Shown here one piece after another: positions 12,491 to 22,654 of a DNA stretch of 64,000 nt. Below the pieces are notes generated by a model. It saw only the letters and a list, made by a program, of their open reading frames with translations. It made no database searches and was not told where the DNA came from. Position 1 is the first letter of the stretch. Each line of letters begins with the position of its first letter. The position numbers and the translations under genes are program-made. This stretch comes from Piliocolobus tephrosceles (Eukaryota; Chordata; Mammalia; Primates; Cercopithecidae): assembly GCF_002776525.5 (NCBI RefSeq), contig NC_045436.1, forward strand, positions 52,339,514 through 52,403,513, in the 5' to 3' direction.

Positions 12491-14224
12491 TCATTGGGAT
12501 TTTTGTTATTGGCTTCAATTTAATCAGTAGTTGAAAACTGTACATTTATGTGTCCGTATACATTAAAAGTGCTCATCTGCTCAACATACTAGTATTGTTT
12601 ATGTAATAAATATCTGGAAAGAGTTAAAATACATGTAAAATTGAAGTCAATTTAAAATATACTCCACAAATTTGATTGTAATCTGCTTGCCTACTTTACT
12701 TATCTACTATTATCTACTTACCCAAACCAGCCTACTCCCTACCTCGCTCTTGTCTTTTGTGTTTAGAAAATTTAAAATCTGTGAGAAAATTTAACCAAGA
12801 TAATCTATGCATGTATGTGGGTTAAGTGAAGGGTGGAGATGACTGCTCTTTTCAAGTCATACATTTTCTGTGGTAAATTTAAGAAATCATGTTTAAATTT
12901 CTTTGTGGGTGTGCATATGTAAAGATTGCAAGGTTATAGGTAATTGCTATTCACATTTGCTTTGCAATGCTCACAATTTATAATAGAAATCTATCTGTTT
13001 TAGAATGTCAAGGACATAGACAAAATGCAAGTGTTTATAAATTAATCAGAGCCAGAAGACTGGGAAATTGTAGAAAGATTAATAATATCATTGAAAATCC
13101 AATTTGTCTACACAGAAAATCATATTTTCTAGGAGAAATATTAATATCAGAGATGTCTAAATAGGTTATTTAAAGATTAAATTGCAAAGGATGGAGGAGT
13201 AAGAACAAAAACAAAGTCAAATAAATAAAAACTAACATTGCAGAAACTTGAGATCTTACAGATGACTGATTGTGATCTTCTTAAATATCTTTTGATTATA
13301 GTAAATGCAAAAGATTATTCAGAGTCCTATATTTCGAAAGAATTTGTAGAGATCATTAAGCACATTTTCTTTAAATTAGGCCAGAGTTATTTAAGACACC
13401 CTGCGGTGCCAAATAATGGGCAAATGCCAGAATAGAAAAGTATGTAAATTTAATATGTATAAGCAGGATCTTACATCCTGGCTCTACAGAGAGGACAACG
13501 ATGGAGCTTATTTTCACACATAAGATTAATGAACGTGACTATCTATCTTTTCATTTCATTTTATTCCCTTTAAAATGTTAGCATATTTTCAGGAAAATTT
13601 ATGCAACTGTTGGATGAAATCTGTCTCAATATTCCATATATTGGAAAACCCAAATATGGCATCCACATTCATTTAGATTATGTTATGAACTCTGCAGCAA
13701 TTTACAGACACTGGACAGGTTATGTTTTTCTTTTTGTAATTTTTAAATTCCTAAAGAGACTTCATCTTTCCCCCAAATGTCTTTTTGGGTAAATGTGTTC
13801 ATGCATGGAGGAGTTCTATTTTGTAAGTACTAGACAGTGTGATCTTCCGTTTTTCTACTTGCTTCATCAGATAATGGGAAAACAAATGAACGAAAGCATG
13901 TTTACCTATCTTAAAACTGTCTAGTTTTTTGACTTTCAAATTTGCTTCAAAATAGAATAGTAAAGATATTTTTCATAGCTAAACAGCGTGCAGCCATGGT
14001 TTTTCTACCAAGTTTTAGTTTATATGGCATTCTTCATGGAGAAATCTGATCTTCAGTTATACTTGTCTAACTTTTATCTATATTATAAGGTCAAAATAAA
14101 AACTTTTGATAACTACCTGAGATTTAATGTAAAACTTCTATCAATAGTAATGAGGAATTTTTTCCCTTAGTCTATTTCTTTTAGAATTTATATTATTTCA
14201 TAGCTTACTATATTTGTAGTTTTT
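12491..14224. other. Unassigned AT-rich sequence
   Basis: No gene, RNA or clear repeat recognised. Several 60-65-codon frames are present but have no supporting features. Confidence 0.5.
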
Positions 14225-14345
14225 GTCTCCGAATATAAATTTTAAACTTCTTGAAGACAAGAACTCAACTTTTATATTATATTTGTCTTTATAGCTGCCA
14301 GTACCCAGAAAGTGTTAATTGGCCAAGTATCAAGTCTTTAATGAA
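14225..14345 (+). mobile_element. L2 3' end fragment
   Basis: 'aatataaattttaaacttct' then 'gaagacaagaactcaac' and 'tagctgccagtacccag' follow the L2 3' UTR order. Diverged and short. Confidence 0.55.
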
Positions 14346-14999
14346 CACTCCTTATCTAAATAAGGCATCATTTCAATTTGTGTATTTGAGGTAGGAATAA
14401 ACTGCATGTGAACAGTTTCTGCTAGTGTGGGGAAAATGAGAAAACAAAATATTTCAATTAAAAAATCAACATTTTATGATAATCGAAAGTAATTAAGGGG
14501 ACTCAATAGTCAAATGATTTTGAAGTTTTTTGGATTTAAAGCCTAGAGCATAGTAATATTGCTAACTTAAGTAAAGTTCATTTGTGGAGTAAAATTGTTG
14601 TATGTATTTTTGTCCATTGAGATTTTGGTGTATCAGAGGGGCCAGAATTAATTTTAAGATTAGTAATTATCAGCAAGGATGTGGGAAAGTTCACATTAAC
14701 TCTAACCAGAATGTGAGAGAAACAAGAGCAAAGGCTGTGGCGGAACTTTGTGGAACTTGCTGAATATGAGGTCATATTCTAAATTCCTTGGTGGGATCTG
14801 AGCCTTTTCACTAAAATAAGTTGTAAAGTAATCTACTGGGAATCAGCAAGAACATCTTGGGAAAAGAAACAAGTAGAAGATTATGGTGTTTGTTCACATG
14901 ACAAATACCAAACTTAATTATAAATACTAAATGTAAGATATTACCATTATCAACACGGTAGTCATAAAATTAATATTGATTACTTGGCATTCTGCTGCA

Positions 15000-15185
15000 A
15001 TTTTATTTTATTTTGTCTTCACAAGCTATTGGGGAGGCATTATTATTAATATTTTTTCCCATTTTATAGAAGAGAGGACTTGAAATTAAACTAATCAAGG
15101 AAGTCACCCAAGGTCATACAAAAAGCAAAGGTGAAAGTTTTTATTTGAACTTTGCCTAACTCATGCCTTTGCTTTTTCTATCACA
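15000..15185 (-). mobile_element. MIR SINE
   Basis: 'ggcattattattaat', 'cccattttatagaagagagg' and 'aaggtcatacaaaaagcaaag' are the antisense MIR core in order. Confidence 0.78.
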
Positions 15186-15240
15186 AAATATTGATACACC
15201 ATACTTTATAAATATTAACAATTTTGAAGTCACTTTAATT

Positions 15241-15365
15241 ATTTTTTCGCTCCATGCTCTAAATTGTGAATGTTGAATATTTCCTGTTCAAAGAAACAGT
15301 CCAGTGAAACAGGTGTAGATGCGGCACAAATCTCTCTAAACTCTCTCTCTCTTTCTCAATCTCTC
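15241..15365. repeat. Copy 1 of a repeated ~125-bp unit ending in a TC tract
   Basis: Shares 'ttgtgaatgttgaatatttc' and 'aaagaaacag', plus a following pyrimidine-rich tract, with 17456-17585. The family is not recognised. Confidence 0.6.
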
Positions 15366-15691
15366 TTTTATCTTCCATAGAAAGGAAAAAAAAAAAATAG
15401 ATGACATCTCTTCTGCACTAAGTAAAGATGTAAGAAGGAATACTACTTTAATATTTTGCTCCAAGCATAGAAAAGTCTATAGTTAATGGGACAATACCTA
15501 TATAAAATAGCCATTTTGCCAGAGATGCTATTGATCAGAAAGCCTCTGAAGTTTTTGCACTGTTTTTTGCTCTCTCTTTTTTGGCTCTGGTCTCAACCAT
15601 AAACTTGGAAAGTCACTTCCTTCAGCTGATTCAACTGGTTGATCCCATGTCTCTCCTCACATAATTTGTGGAAGGATATATCTACCTGAGA

Positions 15692-15930
15692 GGTAGTTGA
15701 ATATAGGTGTTAAGGGTCCAGGTTCTGAAAACAGACTGATTTTAAAATCCAACTCCATCACTTACTTACACAGCCCTAAGAGAAAATTTATTAAGCTTTA
15801 TCTGCCTCAGTTTTTTCACCTTTAGAATGGAGTTATTAATAATACCACCTACAAGATGAATTATTATGAGGATTAGATGAGTTAGGATATGTATTATTCT
15901 TAGTGTCCAGTGTATCCTAAGACTTAACTT
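15692..15930 (+). mobile_element. MIR SINE, nearly complete
   Basis: Runs 'tgttaagggtccaggttctg', 'actccatcacttactt', 'ctgcctcagttttttcacc', 'gattagatgagttagg', the sense MIR order from promoter-end to 3' tail. Confidence 0.8.
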
Positions 15931-17455
15931 TTGTAATCAAAGAGATACTTGATCATAACTATTGTTACCAAAATTAGAAAATAACTCTACATATGTCCAA
16001 AATAGCATTTTTCAATAACATAGAACTCTGGTCAAGACCTTCCCCCAGCACTGCTAGATCTTCCATGGACTGATGTTTTTTGCTTACTATGACAAAATAT
16101 GCTGCTTGCTTCCTCCTGGCCCCAATCCCAAATGACAGATATGACCTGCTTTGCAAGTCACACAACGTGACACAGCTTTCTCCATATACCAGAATCCTAG
16201 GAAGGAGGGTTTTGTCCAACCTTATTAAAGCAACTAAATAAAATGAAACTTGAGCCTAGAGGACAAGGTTCTACTTTATTTGCCGTTTTCAGGATTTAAG
16301 CCACAGTGGCAAATGCTAATTTATACGCAAGTTTTATTCCTTGATGGTGTGCCAAAGTTTTAGTAAGAAATGAGAATGTTAATGAAAGAGCCAATCATCT
16401 TCAAGTATTGAATTCAATATTCATGCTGCATTCGAGGTAATTTCGTGAAGAACTGTGGCATTTATTTGTCTTTCTCATCCTAAAGCACTTATAAATGAAA
16501 AGAATATTTGTCGAATTAAACCCTGTGTACTATATATAATACTATACAGAATCATAAGTACTATGTACACTTTTGGAAACAAGGTAGCCGAAACAGTTTC
16601 AGAATAGGGACATCTGAGATAATCACAAAAAGGAAACATTCCCCTTGTATAAATTTTAAAAATAAATAGAAAACGTTTTTCTCTTTAAATTGTTTTGGCT
16701 GTACCTAAAACCTTTTAATTTATGTTAGAATATATGAAGATGGGGAAAAACACAGTAGTGAAACATGTAAGTGCGTTGGAGAGTTGCAGTCTGTGCAGAC
16801 AATGCTGAAGTGTCTGTTTTCCCGCAAGGATGGCTGTGAGTGAAAAAGTGACGTACAGAGACCTCTAGAGACTGGAAAGCTTAACTACAGATAAGCTTGA
16901 CTACAGAAGCCTATGCAGATAGGCTTCAATGCTGTGCTGTAATTGAATTACTCAGGGAGCTATAACACAGCTATAAAGAGAACAAGGTACTATTCTATTC
17001 CTAGTGATGTGGTTAAAATCAGCGTTCTCAAAAGCCTTATGTTTTTGGCTATTTTCTCTTTAATGATTTAATTAAGGTAAAATATGCTTTGCATTTGCTC
17101 TACTGGAAAAACAATGATTAAATCACAGATTTTCATACCCCAAACATATAAATTATCAATGTATGCAGAACATTTATTATTAGAAAAACTTAGTAAGCAT
17201 TTACCTGCTGCCATGACATAGGATATTCTATTTACTTTAGCTTTTACTTACTTGTTTTGGAAAGAAAACCTGTCCTTATCACATTTATTTTCCTTTTTGG
17301 ATGTATTGGATTCCTCGTTTTGATACCTTTGATTATGGCTGGTAGATTTCTTTAAATACTCACTAAAAATCCTATATGAACTTATTGGAATGGAAATAAC
17401 ACAGTTTACCATATTGTAAACACATTTTACAATCAGTTTTGTCTTCATTTCAACT
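15931..17455. other. Unassigned sequence with a small hairpin
   Basis: No repeat or gene recognised. 16877-16908 holds a short direct repeat ('aagcttaactacaga' / 'aagcttgactacaga'). 16906-16927 is a perfect 9-bp inverted repeat with a 4-base loop. Confidence 0.5.
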
Positions 17456-17585
17456 ATTTTTTTTTTTTTTTTTTTTGCTGTGTACATGAAGTTGTGAATG
17501 TTGAATATTTCCCGCTACAAAGAAACAGATCAATTAAGCAAGTATAGCTGCTCTACTTCTGTCTCTGTCTCCATCTCTCTCCCTC
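17456..17585. repeat. Copy 2 of the repeated ~125-bp unit
   Basis: Starts in a T tract (17456-17476), then 'ttgtgaatgttgaatatttc', 'aaagaaacag' and a TC-rich tail, paralleling 15241-15365. Confidence 0.6.
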
Positions 17586-17633
17586 CTTCTCCTCTCTGTC
17601 TGGCATACACATATGTATTAGTGTATTAGCCAT

Positions 17634-18091
17634 TAGTATTAGTCAAGGTTCTCCCAAATAACAATATCAATATCCACTACAGGGTGGGGTGTGTGTGTGT
17701 GTGTGTGTGTGTCAAGGAAGAGAGGGAGAGAGATAGGGAGGAGAGAGACAGAGACAGACAGAGAGAGAGAGAGAGAGAGATTTATTTTATTTTATTCTTG
17801 GGACTAGAAAGTTCAAAATCTCCTGGTCAGGATGACAGGCTTGAGATCTCAGGGAAGAGTTGATGTTTTAGACTCTAGCCCGAAGGCAATCTAAAGGCAA
17901 ATTTCCTTTCAAGGCCTTCAACCAACTGGATGAAACCCACTCACATTTGGGAGAGTAATCTGTCTTCTTCAAAGTCTATTGATTTAAATGTTAATCACAT
18001 CTGAAAGACAAATTTATTGCAACATCTACTATTTGACTAAAAACTAAGTACCATGGCTATCCAAGTTGACACATAAAACTGATCATTGAAC
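17634..18091 (-). mobile_element. LTR-like interspersed repeat (MaLR/MLT-type, family not certain)
   Basis: The block 'tattagtcaaggttctcc' ... 'aggccttcaaccaactgg' ... 'gatttaaatgttaatcaca' ... 'aagttgacacataaaa' is a very common primate interspersed repeat. Its antisense ends in the LTR-like 'actaata' style. I recognise the repeat but not the family name with certainty. It contains the compound microsatellite below. Confidence 0.65.
17691..17780. repeat. Compound (TG)n/(GA)n microsatellite
   Basis: A (TG)n run of about ten units at 17691-17711 is followed by purine-rich GAGA/GACA repeats to 17780. Confidence 0.93.
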
Positions 18092-19109
18092 TGAGTAATT
18101 CTGACAACTTTATAAAATTTGACTATTCTAAGTGAACCAAAGCAAGCAAAATATCAACATAAATATACACACAAATAATACAATTATACAATAACTAGTG
18201 ATTATCCTGTGAATTCTATCTAATCACAGTGAAATACTTCTCACAAAGACAAACACTGCGAGGTGCCTACCTTGCAGTTAAAGTTCACTGCTATCTGATA
18301 TTCAGTCTGCCATATTCTTTTACTATTGATTTCATCTTAAGGAATAAATCAAAATTTATAATTAACCTATTTTTGTAATCACACCCAAGTTCTAGTTATT
18401 GAATCAAGACAGATAGGTTTTCATTGATTACAGATTTTTTTCTTATAGACATGTGGAGATCCCAGTGAAGAGTTGATTGAGATCTATTTCCTTTATATTT
18501 CAAATAAAAGTGGAAAGATACTCTAAGCCAAATATGTCATTTATTGTTGAGCATATAAAAAAGGATAATATGCTAATAATTTTATAATCTTTTACTTTTT
18601 AAACTTCTAAGTAATGTAATTAGTTTTGAGCCATATTGACACAAAATGGTGTCCTCTTGGTTTGAAATGGAATTTTAATTAATGTTACCTATGCAAAAAT
18701 ACTTGGAATATATTAGTGATACTGTCTTCAGCCATCATTATATTTAAATATGAATTTGATATAAAATACTCACTGATTTTGCCTTTTAAAGCGTGTTAAT
18801 ACTATTTGTATATTACACTATAGCTCATTTCTGAGACTACTTTCCTCATCATTCTTTTTTGGATAGGCATCTGCATTCTCTTAATATGCAATGAATAGAA
18901 TAGACTATGGGCTCATTTGACTAATTAAAAAAATTGGTCATGCACATAAAGTTGCTTGTATAAGGTCATATTGCAATTTAGTATTCATGCCAGAAGTAAA
19001 ACCTACATTTACTAGTTTTGAATACAGTGTATAATCATTTGAGATTTACCAAGTGGGGATCAAGTAACTAGAGAAAAGTCTGTAAACATTTTTTAAAAAC
19101 ATGTTTGAC
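18092..19109. other. Unassigned AT-rich sequence
   Basis: Nothing I can assign. Low complexity, no long open frames. Confidence 0.5.
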
Positions 19110-19665
19110 CATTATATTTACTTTTTCAGCCTTATTAAGGTATAACAGACACTATTTCAATATATTACAAATATACAATATGATTATTGAGTCTATGTCT
19201 ACATTGTGAAATGATTACCACAATCAATTTACACACACATAGTTGCCATTTTGTGTGTTGGGGGAGGGGTGCTGAGGACAGATAATATCTACTCTAGCAA
19301 ATTTTAAGTAAACAATTCAGTATTATTAACTTTAGTTGCCATGCTGTACAGCTTCAGAATTTGTTCATCTAGCAACTGAAAGTTTGCACCCTTTTACCTG
19401 CATCTCTCCACGTCCCCCACTTTCCCAGTTCCTGAAATCACCTTTCTACTCTACTTTTATGAATTGAGCTTTCTTAGATTGCACATATAAGTGATATTAT
19501 ACAGTATCTATCTTTCTGTGCCTGGCTTAGTTTATTTAGCATGATGTCTTCCATGTTTATTGATGCTGTTGCAGGTGTTCCTTATTGTTTATGGCTGAAT
19601 AATATTTCATTGTGCTTATGTATACCATGTTTTCTTTAGTCATTTATTAGTCGATATACTTCTTA
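19110..19665 (-). mobile_element. Old L1M 3' fragment
   Basis: Antisense L1 3' region: 'ccttattaaggtataacaga', 'cccagttcctgaaatcacc', 'tctgtgcctggcttag', 'tttatggctgaataatattt' and 'tgtataccatgttttc' occur in the order of an L1M 3' end. Only the 3' portion is present. Confidence 0.85.
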
Positions 19666-20754
19666 ATTCCTTAAAGACCTGAGGAAATGGCAATATAATC
19701 CCTCATCTATTATTTTCAACAGTAATACATCCAAGTCTGTATAAGTATCTAACAAAGATATTTTTAATATAGCTAGTAAAACGCATAGTAAGATAAATTT
19801 CTGAACAGCAGTTCTGTGTTTTGTTTTGTTTTAAAGCTAAGTAGGTTATTAATTTAGTTTCAGGCTAAATTGCAATCATGATCTGTAGTTAATGGACTGC
19901 TTTTCTTTCATCCTGAATCCAAATGTAGTACAAAATTGAAGGAGAAATATTTAAATACAAAATAAGCAGAGGTGCAGCATTAGATGGGCCAGATGAAATC
20001 TGAATGCAGAAAATATTGAGCGAGAAATGAGAACAACAACAACAACAACAAAATAAAAAAAAACCATAAATGAGTACAGTGCTGATAAAAGTAGCTATGA
20101 AAAGTACTAGGGCACAGAAATTTGCCAAAATGGAAAGGGCTATTTAGGAAATAGAAAGACTGTAAAGGGTCGGGATCACAAATGATGACAATTACAAGAA
20201 CAGTTTTATCTCTGAGCCTTCTTTCATCTGAAAATAGGAATCATGTATCAAATTACCCTATGCAGTAATATGGCTGGAATAGGTGCTAATTGGAAAAAAC
20301 AGTTATCAATGTTGATAGAAATTTGTTTGGCATTACCCAAGCAAGGCATACTGAATATGAGAGAGACCGTCTTAATATAACTTCAGGTTAACTGTAACTG
20401 ACTGATAAAGAGATGCATTTCTGAAATCAGATATGTCAGAGAATGCAAGGGGCGCAGGGGAAATAGCCTTCTCTGAAACGAGGGCAGAAACATGTGGTTA
20501 CCGAGTTTGAAGCTGGTGCAAATAAGACATAAACTTTCATCATTTCACCACCGTTTTTCAGGGAAGATCCTCAAATATCTTATTTGCATTAATAACATTT
20601 GTTTTATTTTTATATGTCTGGTTGGGATGAAGAAAAAGAGAAGAAATTTTTTTGAAATATTAGTCAAATCCCTTTTTCAACAAAATACATTTTGTTAGGA
20701 GTTGTTTTTATGGCTCAATCTCTAGTTATAATTTAATGTTTATCTTAAACTTTT
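19666..20754. other. Unassigned sequence with a short (CAA)n tract
   Basis: No gene recognised. A (CAA)n run lies at about 20033-20051. Confidence 0.5.
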
Positions 20755-21860
20755 ACTTTTTAAAAATCTTTTGGTTTTTGTGGATTCATGGTAGGTGAAT
20801 ATACTTACAGGGTACGTGAGATACCTTAACACAGGCATGCAATGATAATAATATCATGGTAAATGGGGTATCCATCCCCTTAATCACGTATCCTTTGTGT
20901 TAGGATATATACAAAGTGTGACTGTATATATATAATATATACACAAATATATTTATATATCCTATATATTAGGATATATAAAAGTGTGACTGCTTATATA
21001 TCCATAAATCATCCTCGCTTCTCCCTCCCCCACTACTGCCTTGTCCAGCTTCTGGCAATCATCCTTCTACTCTCCATCTTCATGAATTCAATTGTTTTAT
21101 GTTTTAGCTACCACAAATAAATGAGAATATGCAAAGTTTGTATTTCTGTGACTGGTTGATTTTACTTAACATAAAGATATTCAGCTCCATTCATGTTGTT
21201 GCAAGTTACAGAATCTCATTCTTTTTTATGGCTGGATAATACTCCATCGTGTATATGTGCTACATTTTCTTTATCCATTCATCTGTTGATGGATACATAG
21301 ATTGCTTCAAAAGTTTGGCTATTGTGAACAGTGCTGAAACAAACATGGGAGTGCAGATGTCCCTTTGATATACTGACTTGTTTTCTTTTGGGTATATATG
21401 TAGCAGTGGGATTGCTGGATCATATGGTAGTTCTATTTTTGTTTATGAAGAATCTTCAAACTGTTTTCCACAGTCATTTTACTAATTTACATTTCCACCA
21501 ACAGCGTATGGGGGTTCCCTTTTCTCCACATCTTTGTCAGCATTTGTTATTGCCTGTCTTTTGGATAAAAGCCATGTCAACTGAGGTGGGATGATATGTC
21601 ATTGTAGCTTTGATTTGCATTTCTCTGATGATCAGTGACATTGAGCACCTTTTCATATGCCTGTTTGCCATTTGTATGTATTTGAAAAATTTCTATTCAA
21701 AATTTTTACCCATTTTGTAATTTGAATATTTGATTTTTAGCTATAGAGTTGTTTGAGCCCTTATATAGTCTGGTTATTAATCCCTTCTCAGTGGATAGAT
21801 TGCAAATATTTTCTTCTGTTCTGTCGGCTGTCTCTTCACTTTGTCGATTGTTTCCTTTGC
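20755..21860 (-). mobile_element. L1MA LINE, 3' part (left of nested L1PA)
   Basis: The 3' UTR block ('atcatggtaaatggggtatc') and ORF2 C-terminal region are read antisense: 'ccattcatgttgttgcaagt', 'ttatggctggataatactcc', 'gtgggattgctggatcat', 'ctttgatttgcatttctctg'. It continues at 22655 after the nested insertion. The 3' UTR has been altered by a local duplication and TA expansion (20901-21000). Coding frames are broken. Confidence 0.9.
20901..21000. repeat. Duplicated unit with TA-rich hairpin inside L1 3' UTR
   Basis: 'taggatatatacaaagtgtg' at 20901 recurs with one base missing at about 20970. A 10-bp inverted repeat ('atatatccta' / 'taggatatat', 5-base loop) spans 20955-20979. Confidence 0.8.
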
Positions 21861-21876
21861 TATGCAGAAGCTTTTT

Positions 21877-22385
21877 TTATTTTTTTATTTTTTTTAATTT
21901 TTATTATACTTTAAGTTCTAGGGTACATGTGCATAGCGTGCAGGTTTGTTACATATGTATACTTGTGCCATGTTGGTGTGCTGCACCCATCAACTCGTCA
22001 GCACCCATCAATTCCTCATTTATATCAGGTATAACTCCCAATGCAATCCCTCCCCCCTCCCCCTTCCCCATGATAGGCCCCGGTGTGTGATGTTCTCCTT
22101 CCCGAGTCCAAGTGATCTCATTGTTCGGTTCCCACCTATGAGTGAGAACATACGGTGTTTGGTTTTCTGTTCTTGTGATAGTTTGCTAAGAATGATGGTT
22201 TCCAGCTGCATCCATGTCCCTACAAAGGACGCAAACTCATCCTTTTTTATGGCTGCATAGTATTCCATGGTGTATATGTGCCACATTTTCTTAATCCAGT
22301 CTGTCACAGATGGACATTTGGGTTGATTCCAAGTCTTTGCTATTGTGAATAGTGCTGCAATAAACATACGTGTGCATGTGTCTTG
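21877..22385 (-). mobile_element. L1PA LINE insertion, 3' end (antisense half)
   Basis: A T-rich tail is followed by the antisense L1PA 3' UTR ('tttaagttctagggtacatg', then the G-rich 3' UTR tract read as C runs at 22047-22068). The ORF2 C-terminus lies next to it: minus-strand translation contains the L1 motif 'TMEYYAAIKKDEF'. The duplicated 'gcacccatcaa' phrase and C-rich tract look like the Old World monkey L1PA lineage. It joins an inverted segment at about 22385. Confidence 0.93.
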
Positions 22386-22639
22386 AGAAATGCAAATCAA
22401 AACCACAATGAGATACCATCTCACACCAGTTAGAATGACAATCATTAAAAAGTCAGGAAACAACAGGTGTTGGAGAGGATGTGGAGAAATAGGAACACTT
22501 TTACACTGTTGGTGGGATTGTAAACCAGTTCAACCATTATGGAAAACAGTATGGCAATTCCTCAAGGATCTAGAACTAGATGTACCATATGACCCAGCCA
22601 TCCCACTAATGGGTATATACCCAAAGGATTATAAATCAT
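22386..22639 (+). mobile_element. L1PA LINE insertion, inverted 5' segment
   Basis: The continuation of the same L1 in the opposite orientation: 'agaaatgcaaatcaaaacc' through 'ccaaaggattataaatcat'. These are ORF2 bases lying immediately upstream of the antisense half in an intact L1. About ten L1 bases are missing at the inversion joint. This is the classic 5' inversion of twin priming. Confidence 0.93.
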
Positions 22640-22654
22640 ATGCAGAAGCTTTTT

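Larger units (their letters stand above)
21861..22654. repeat. Target-site duplication pair around nested L1PA
   Basis: 'tatgcagaagcttttt' occurs at 21861-21876 and again at 22639-22654. The host L1MA reads through continuously if one copy and the intervening DNA are removed. Confidence 0.92.

Noticed and set aside
22020..22463. 147-codon minus-strand frame with 'TMEYYAAIKKDEF'
   Set aside because: It is the L1 ORF2 C-terminus running into L1 3' UTR in one direction and the inverted L1 segment in the other, not a separate gene.
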